Positions 57,965-64,000 of a stretch of DNA of 64,000 nt are shown piece after piece. The stretch comes from Phycisphaerae bacterium (GTDB lineage: Bacteria > Planctomycetota > Phycisphaerae > UBA1845 > Fen-1342). The position numbers and the translations under genes are program-made. The notes beneath the pieces are model-generated. The model worked only from the letters and a program-made list of their open reading frames with translations, did not search any database and had not been told where the DNA came from. The stretch covers positions 1 to 64,000 of the forward strand of contig JANQFV010000037.1 of NCBI GenBank assembly GCA_028277645.1, given 5' to 3'. Positions within the stretch are counted from its first letter, which is position 1, and each line of letters begins with the position of its first letter.

Positions 57965-57995
57965 GCTGATAGCTGAAAGCTGACTGCTGATAGCT
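57965..57995. repeat. Short tandem array, 7-nt period: GCTGATA|GCTGAAA|GCTGACT|GCTGATA|GCT
   Basis: Read directly. Confidence 0.93.
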
Positions 57996-58335
57996 CTTGA
58001 GTATCCGGGACGAGGGCTGGGCGGCGAGCCCCCGCGCTCTACTCCGCCCAGCCCCGCCCCCCACTCCGCTGCCCCTCTCGGTGCCCCCGGTCTGCGGGAG
58101 CAGCCTCAGCCTCTCTCCTCCTCCGGATCCGTTGCGAAACGGCGAGGCCGTGGCACAAAAGTGGCGCCAATCCATCGACGAACGGGTGCATCCTGCGGAA
58201 ACATGCGCTTCTGTCCGAGTTGGAAATGAGACTCGAACTCAGCGCGGAGTATACCGAGATCAGCACGCGAATGCAACCGCTCCCGGACGCGGTTCCGAAA
58301 AAGTACACGCCACCTTCCGGCGGTTATCGCGTAAG

Positions 58336-58752
58336 ATGCGGTGGAATATGAGTATGAGTACTTTCACGAGTATAAGTGCCCGGGGCCACGCCATCGCGCT
58401 GCGGCTGGCGCTGCCACTGACCGCTTTCGCGATCACTGGCTGCCAACAGGCGCAACTTGCCGAGCAGCGTCTGAAGATGCAATCACGGTCGCTGGAATGG
58501 ACGTTCAAGACGGCGGAGAAATCCGAGCAAAAACGCCCACTTCGGCTCGAATCCACCACGCAACTCATCGGCACGAACCTCGAACGCCACGCTGAGATGT
58601 CCGCTCGTTGGGGCCCGTGGATTGGGGCCTGGTTCGAGCGCGACGCGGAGAAATGGGAGGACTCCGACCGGCGCTACGCCGACCCCGCCGCCCGCATCTT
58701 CTGGGGAAACCCCGAGATCATCGAAGAGACGGCCATACTGGCCTTCTACTGA
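58336..58752 (+). CDS. Small lipoprotein
   Basis: Lipobox LPLTAFAITGC; coherent tail TQLIGTNLERHAEMSARWGPW. Confidence 0.6.
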   Translation: MRWNMSMSTFTSISARGHAIALRLALPLTAFAITGCQQAQLAEQRLKMQSRSLEWTFKTAEKSEQKRPLRLESTTQLIGTNLERHAEMSARWGPWIGAWFERDAEKWEDSDRRYADPAARIFWGNPEIIEETAILAFY

Positions 58753-58777
58753 AGTGCGAAGTGTCGCCCGAAGACCT

Positions 58778-60418
58778 TTAACGCCGGCTGGCTGATGCCA
58801 CCTCTGCGTCCAAAGGCGGCGGGCTTCCTACAGGTGGTGGCTGCGTCGCGACTTCAGCCGGGGCGTTCAGCCGATCGATCAACTCGTTCGTACCGCTCTC
58901 AGCCTGAGCGATCAGGCCGTTGGGCCAGAACGCGAAGATCAACAGCAGGAAGCCGCACAGCAATGCACCAATCTGCTGGGCCTCGCGCGGCATCGCGCGG
59001 GCCGGCTGGTCATTGTCGTACAACAGCACCGCGGCGATCACGCGCAGGTAGTAGGCCGCCGCCAACGCCGAGTTCAGCACGCCAATGATCACCAGCGCGA
59101 TGATCCACTCGCTGGGAGCCGCGAGCGCACCGCTCTGAGCCGCGGCCAGCGCGCTCCCAAACAACCCGAGCTTGCCCCAGAACCCAGGCGTCGGCGGTAA
59201 GCCCATCAGCGTGAACATCGCCAGCGCAAACAGTAGCGCCAATGCAGGCTCACGCCGCAACAGACCGGCAACATCGCGCAACGTTTCGCATTCTGAATCA
59301 CGATTGCGCAGCAAGCCCAGAATCGCGAACGCGCCAAGGTTTGCAATCCCGTAGATCACGACGTAGTACAGCACCGCCGCGGTACCCTTCCCCATGAAGC
59401 CGATGCCGCCGAAGATCGAATCACCACCAGCAAATGGCCCCGCCATCAAACCCACGAGCATATAGCCGGCGTGCGCCACGCCGGAGTACGCCAGCATGCG
59501 TTTGATGTTCGTCTGCCGCAGCGCGAGCAGATTGCCAACGGTCATACTGACCGCGGCGATGATCCACAACAGCCAAAACACGACGGTCTGTCCGCCGGTC
59601 CAGTGCCCGGCCAGCAGCAGGATCTTCATCAAGGCAACGACGCCCGCGGCCTTCGGCACAAAGCCCAGCAGGCCCGCAACGGGGCTGGCCGCGCCCTGAT
59701 AGACGTCCGCTACGTACAAGTGCAGCGGCACCGCCGCCAGCTTGAACAGCAGCCCGCCGATCGACAGCAGAATACCGACCATCGCAAGTACGTACTGCAA
59801 GGTGCCCGGCTGAGCCAGGATGTCCCGCAGCACGACGATCGTGCCGCTGATCGACGCCGATCCGGTCACGCCGTACAGGAAGCTGAACCCGTACGCCATG
59901 ATCGCCGCGGACATCGCCCCGAGATAGAAGTACTTCGTGCCGGCTTCGAGCGCCTTCACATTCGTGCGGCTGAGCACAACCATGATGTACGTCGGGATGC
60001 TGACCAACTCGAGTGCGAGGAACAGCACCAACAGGTTGTCCGCCGGCCCAATAAGCAGCAGACCGGTAAGCGAGTACAGCATCATCGCCAGATACTCGCC
60101 GCGCTCGGATTCGCGGGCCTGCGACCAGTTGACGAGCGTGAAGAGGATGCCGAGCTCGATCGCGCTGATGCGTACGAAGATTGCCAGTGAGCCATACGCC
60201 AGCCCGTTGCCGACGCGACTTCCGCTGCCCAGCAAGTTGGCAATCTGCTCTTCCCACAACACTGCGAACAGCGCCGCCGCGAGCGAAATCAACGTGACCC
60301 AGGGCGCAGCGGCCCGACCACCATGACTGCGGGCCTGTCCGACAATCAGCACCACACAGCCGGCGACCAGCAGGATCAGCTCCGGTATGAGCGCGGCAAT
60401 GGAGATCGGTGCACTCAT
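58778..60418 (-). CDS. nuoN: NADH-quinone oxidoreductase subunit N
   Basis: Multi-TM, KAAAVPLHLYVADVYQGAASPVAGLLGFVPKAAG-type motif, ANLGAFAIL. Confidence 0.95.
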   Translation of the reverse strand: MSAPISIAALIPELILLVAGCVVLIVGQARSHGGRAAAPWVTLISLAAALFAVLWEEQIANLLGSGSRVGNGLAYGSLAIFVRISAIELGILFTLVNWSQARESERGEYLAMMLYSLTGLLLIGPADNLLVLFLALELVSIPTYIMVVLSRTNVKALEAGTKYFYLGAMSAAIMAYGFSFLYGVTGSASISGTIVVLRDILAQPGTLQYVLAMVGILLSIGGLLFKLAAVPLHLYVADVYQGAASPVAGLLGFVPKAAGVVALMKILLLAGHWTGGQTVVFWLLWIIAAVSMTVGNLLALRQTNIKRMLAYSGVAHAGYMLVGLMAGPFAGGDSIFGGIGFMGKGTAAVLYYVVIYGIANLGAFAILGLLRNRDSECETLRDVAGLLRREPALALLFALAMFTLMGLPPTPGFWGKLGLFGSALAAAQSGALAAPSEWIIALVIIGVLNSALAAAYYLRVIAAVLLYDNDQPARAMPREAQQIGALLCGFLLLIFAFWPNGLIAQAESGTNELIDRLNAPAEVATQPPPVGSPPPLDAEVASASRR

Positions 60419-62121
60419 TACTGCGCACCTCCTTCTACCGTGGTCGCGCCCGGAACAGCCTCACCCTCGATTCCGAATATCACCGGCTCGTGATGCGCGA
60501 TGCGCGGTGCTTCGCGCGCCATGCGCGCGATCTGTGCGTCTTCGACGCGATCGAGCACCTGCGTCTGCAACGCCGGATCCAGCGTGTCCGTGATAACGCG
60601 GGGATACACACCCAGCCACACGACGACAATTGCCAGCGGGACGAGAATCACCACTTCCCGCGGCGTCAGGTCGCGCGTCAAACCGGCCGAAAGATCGGGT
60701 GTGCCCTCTGGCTCCTTCACCGGTCCGAAGAGCACCTTCCCCGTCGCGTACAACATGTAGATCGCACCGAGCAGAATCCCGCTGGCACCCAGCACGCCGT
60801 ACCAAACACCGAGTAGATCGGAGTTGAACGCCGCGAAGAGCACCGTGAACTCGCTCACGAAGCCGTTGAGCCCGGGCAGGCCGATGCTCGACAGCACAAA
60901 CAGCACGAAGAAGAACGCCATCACCGGCATCTGCCAGGCGAGCCCGCCGATCTTGTCCAGGTCACGCGTGTGATAGCGCTCGTAAATCATGCCGACTACC
61001 AGGAACAGCGCCCCGGTGCTGATGCCGTGATTGACCATGTACAGCACCGAACCCGACAGACCGATCGGCAACAGGCTGAACATGCCGAGCATGCAGAAGC
61101 CCAGGTGCGAAACGGACGAGTAGGCGACCAACTTCTTCACGTCGCTCTGCACCCAGCAGCACAGCGCTCCGTAGATGATGCCCGCGATCGCCAGCCAGCC
61201 CATGAACTGCGCCCAGACAAGCGCGCCCTCCGGCACCATCGGCAGACTGAAGCGCAGGAAGCCGTACGTGCCCAGCTTCAGCAGCACGCCGGCCAGCAGC
61301 ACGCTGCCCGCGGTCGGCGCCTCGGTATGCGCCAGCGGCAGCCACGTGTGCAACGGGAAGAACGGCACCTTGATCGCAAACCCGCTGAAGAACGCCAGGA
61401 ACAGCAGCGACTGCTCCTGCACCGTCAAGCCGCCCGGGCCGAGCAGCAACGCCGACAGTCTGGCCAGGTCGAAGCTGATGAGATCAACGCCCTCGATCTG
61501 CGCGGCACGCAACCCCAGGTACATAATGCCGGCGAACGTGATCACACTGCCGACAAACGTGAACAGGAAGAACTTGTTGGCCGCGTAACGCCGCTGCGGA
61601 CCGCCCCAGATCCCGATCAGGAAGTACAACGGTACGAGCGTGAATTCGAAGAAGATGTAGAACAGCAGCACGTCGCGCGCGGCGAACACGCCGAACATCG
61701 CGGCGGTCAGACCGAGCAGCCACGCATAGTACTCGCGGACGCGCGTGCGAATCGCGGTAAAGCTGCACAGCACCGACAGCGGCACGAGCAGCCCCGTCAG
61801 CACGACCAGTGGCATGCTGATCGCATCGAGCCCGACGTGGTAGTGCAGCGCGACGCCGTTGAGCAGCTCGCTGCTGCCGTCGTCGGCTACGATCCGCTCT
61901 CCAACCGCGATCCACTGAACGTTGTTCTCGCCGACCAGCGCCCCCGGACCACCCCGCTCCATCACGCTCGGCAGCTGCAGCCACAGCCCGACGCTGATGA
62001 GGAACGTGACGACGCCGATGCCCAGCGCCAGTCGCTGCGCGAGCGACTCGCGCGCCACCCACACCACCACCGCCCCGATCAGCGGCAGGAAGATCAACAG
62101 GTTGAGACCAAGTGCGTCCAT
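60418..62121 (-). CDS. nuoM: NADH-quinone oxidoreductase subunit M
   Basis: KVPFFPLHTWLPLAHTEAPTAGSVLLAGVLLKLGTYGFLRF. Confidence 0.97.
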   Translation of the reverse strand: MDALGLNLLIFLPLIGAVVVWVARESLAQRLALGIGVVTFLISVGLWLQLPSVMERGGPGALVGENNVQWIAVGERIVADDGSSELLNGVALHYHVGLDAISMPLVVLTGLLVPLSVLCSFTAIRTRVREYYAWLLGLTAAMFGVFAARDVLLFYIFFEFTLVPLYFLIGIWGGPQRRYAANKFFLFTFVGSVITFAGIMYLGLRAAQIEGVDLISFDLARLSALLLGPGGLTVQEQSLLFLAFFSGFAIKVPFFPLHTWLPLAHTEAPTAGSVLLAGVLLKLGTYGFLRFSLPMVPEGALVWAQFMGWLAIAGIIYGALCCWVQSDVKKLVAYSSVSHLGFCMLGMFSLLPIGLSGSVLYMVNHGISTGALFLVVGMIYERYHTRDLDKIGGLAWQMPVMAFFFVLFVLSSIGLPGLNGFVSEFTVLFAAFNSDLLGVWYGVLGASGILLGAIYMLYATGKVLFGPVKEPEGTPDLSAGLTRDLTPREVVILVPLAIVVVWLGVYPRVITDTLDPALQTQVLDRVEDAQIARMAREAPRIAHHEPVIFGIEGEAVPGATTVEGGAQ

Positions 62122-62131
62122 CAGGCTCTGA

Positions 62132-64000
62132 CTAACCAGCAACGTCCGGCGGCACGACGTCAATCCACCGCCACAGCAACAGCAATAACGCGATACCGAG
62201 CGCCATCGTCAGGGCATAGCCCTGCAACGCGCCCCGCTGCATGAAGTGCAGCAAGAACGCCAGCCCACGCGGCACCGCGGAAACAAACCACACCAGCCCG
62301 TCGACACCGAATCGGTCGACGCCGAACAGGAAGTGTCCGATTCCACGCAACGGCCGAACAATGACCGCGTCGTAGATCTCGTCCACGTAGTACTTCGCGT
62401 TCCACAGATCCCAAACCGGGCCCAGGATCTTGCGATCCGGCTCGTCCTGCGGCGCCTGCCCGAAACGCATCCAAGCCAGTCCGATCCCGGCCAGCGCAAC
62501 CACACCCGACACGTACATCAGCCACATGCCGCCATGACCGTGGTGCGGATGGCCGATCGTGCTCGCGTGCAGGTAGTCGTGGAAATAACCGTGCGGCTTG
62601 AAGACTCCGATGAAAGCCTCACCGGAACCAACCGCGAATGTCACGCCCAAATAGCCGACGAAGATCGCACCCAGCGCGAGCACCCACAACGGCATGATCA
62701 TCACCGGCGGCGACTCGTGCGGATTCTCCCCCGCCTCGTCGGGCAGCCGCAGCTTGCCGTGGAAGCACAGGAAGAACATGCGGAACGTGTAGTACGCCGT
62801 CAGCCCCGCCGTCGCGAGCATGATCACGCCGACCAGCACGCTGTGGTCGAAGGCAGCGTGAACAATTTCGTCCTTGCTCCAGAAGCCGGACAGCAACGGC
62901 ACGCCGGCCAGCGCCAGACACCCGATGAGCATCAGGATATACGTCTTGGGCAACACGTGTCGCAGCCCGCTGAAATAGCGTACGTCGATCACGCCGCCCA
63001 TCGCGTGCATCACGCTACCGGCCCCGAGGAACAACAGCGCCTTGAACCACGCGTGCGTGAACACGTGAAACACACCGGAGTCGGGCACGGCCAACCCCAG
63101 CGCAACGAACATGTATGCCAACTGGCTGATCGTCGAATACGCCAGGATGCGTTTCATATCGTGCTGCGCGACCGCCATCGTCGCCGTCAGCGCCGCACCA
63201 ACCACGCCCAGCGTCAGAATCACATTCAACGCCAACGGCGAAAGCTCGTAGATCGGCGTGCAGCGGGCCACCATGTAGATGCCCGCGGTGACCATCGTGG
63301 CGGCGTGGATCAGGGCCGACACCGGCGTCGGGCCTTCCATCGCGTCCGGCAGCCAGGTGTACAGCGGGAACTGAGCACTCTTGCCCAACGCGCCGCACAT
63401 CAGCAGCAGCCCCACCAGCGACGCCTGCGACAAACCGAAATAGCCTGACGGCTCCGCCAGACTGCCGGCGTATTTGAAGACCACCTCGTAGTCGAGCGGA
63501 TTCTCGCCCGCACTCACGTGGCCCCGCATGAACATGTACAGCGCGAAGATACCCAGCGCGAAGCCGAAATCGCCGATCCGGTTAACGATGAACGCCTTCT
63601 TGGCCGCCGCCGCCGCGGACGGCTTGCGAAAGTAAAACCCGATCAACAGGTAGCTGCACAGACCGACCAACTCCCACCCGAGGTAGAGCAGCACAAAGTT
63701 GCCGGCCAGCACCAGCATGACCATCGAGAAAACGAACAGGCCGAGGAAGGCGAAGAAGCGCTCGTAGCCCGGCTCCGGATGCCCGTGGTGGTCACGCATG
63801 TAGCCGATCGCATAGATCACCACCATCAGCGACACCACCGTGACAAACAGCAGCATCATTCCGGTCAGACCGTCGAAGTAGAAGTTGATCGGAATCCAGC
63901 GGTTACTGTGCTCGTCGAGACTCTCCTCGGCACCGAAGCTCATCCAGTTGTAGAGCGTGTGCGTGAAACCGGGGTAATCGTGGTCGGCGTGCGCATGCGC
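62132..64000 (-). CDS. nuoL: NADH-quinone oxidoreductase subunit L, N-terminus truncated by the window end
   Basis: KSAQFPLYTWLPDAMEGPTPVSALIHAATMVTAGIYMVAR; frame stays open to 64000 (...AHADHDYPGFTHTLYNWMSFGAEES). Confidence 0.96.
   Translation of the reverse strand, partial: AHAHADHDYPGFTHTLYNWMSFGAEESLDEHSNRWIPINFYFDGLTGMMLLFVTVVSLMVVIYAIGYMRDHHGHPEPGYERFFAFLGLFVFSMVMLVLAGNFVLLYLGWELVGLCSYLLIGFYFRKPSAAAAAKKAFIVNRIGDFGFALGIFALYMFMRGHVSAGENPLDYEVVFKYAGSLAEPSGYFGLSQASLVGLLLMCGALGKSAQFPLYTWLPDAMEGPTPVSALIHAATMVTAGIYMVARCTPIYELSPLALNVILTLGVVGAALTATMAVAQHDMKRILAYSTISQLAYMFVALGLAVPDSGVFHVFTHAWFKALLFLGAGSVMHAMGGVIDVRYFSGLRHVLPKTYILMLIGCLALAGVPLLSGFWSKDEIVHAAFDHSVLVGVIMLATAGLTAYYTFRMFFLCFHGKLRLPDEAGENPHESPPVMIMPLWVLALGAIFVGYLGVTFAVGSGEAFIGVFKPHGYFHDYLHASTIGHPHHGHGGMWLMYVSGVVALAGIGLAWMRFGQAPQDEPDRKILGPVWDLWNAKYYVDEIYDAVIVRPLRGIGHFLFGVDRFGVDGLVWFVSAVPRGLAFLLHFMQRGALQGYALTMALGIALLLLLWRWIDVVPPDVAG

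Noticed and set aside
58220-58260. T-arm-like GAGTTCGAGTCTC on the minus strand
   Set aside because: No acceptor or anticodon arms; too short to distinguish from chance.

Overview
This 64 kb window is a GC-rich bacterial chromosome segment. Its gene content and architecture (dockerin-like beta-helix protein, DUF4159 and DUF1844 proteins, Bat/MoxR cluster, aberrant integrase) suggest a Planctomycetota-type genome; that assignment is inference. Main contents in order: an integrase beside ssrA (tmRNA); a giant beta-helix secreted protein; tRNA-Val; a rhomboid protease; a MoxR/DUF58/BatA-E-like operon; glpX; a phosphodiesterase and a GH113-like pair; a TlpA-like protein; rnpB; gmhA; murA; prmC; a DUF4159 protein; the tRNA-Thr/tuf/rpmG/tRNA-Trp/secE/nusG/rplKAJL block, not followed by rpoBC; uvrB; a TPR/ExbD/ExbD/ExbB/vWA cluster; DUF1844; lgt; panC; ggt; an Xre-ImmA two-gene accessory unit; sucD; a LolA-like protein; waaA; and nuoN/M/L, the last truncated by the window end. 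The best candidate for something undescribed is a set of short, degenerate tandem arrays with a strict 7-9 nt (mostly exactly 8 nt) period and a different unit at nearly every locus, always in intergenic DNA or in an RNA loop. One inverted pair of such arrays brackets a four-helix-bundle (S23/Avd-like) gene that interrupts the MoxR-DUF58 pair. Another forms a perfect-armed palindrome inside the RNase P RNA. All homology calls come from reading the translations by eye; no database search was run.
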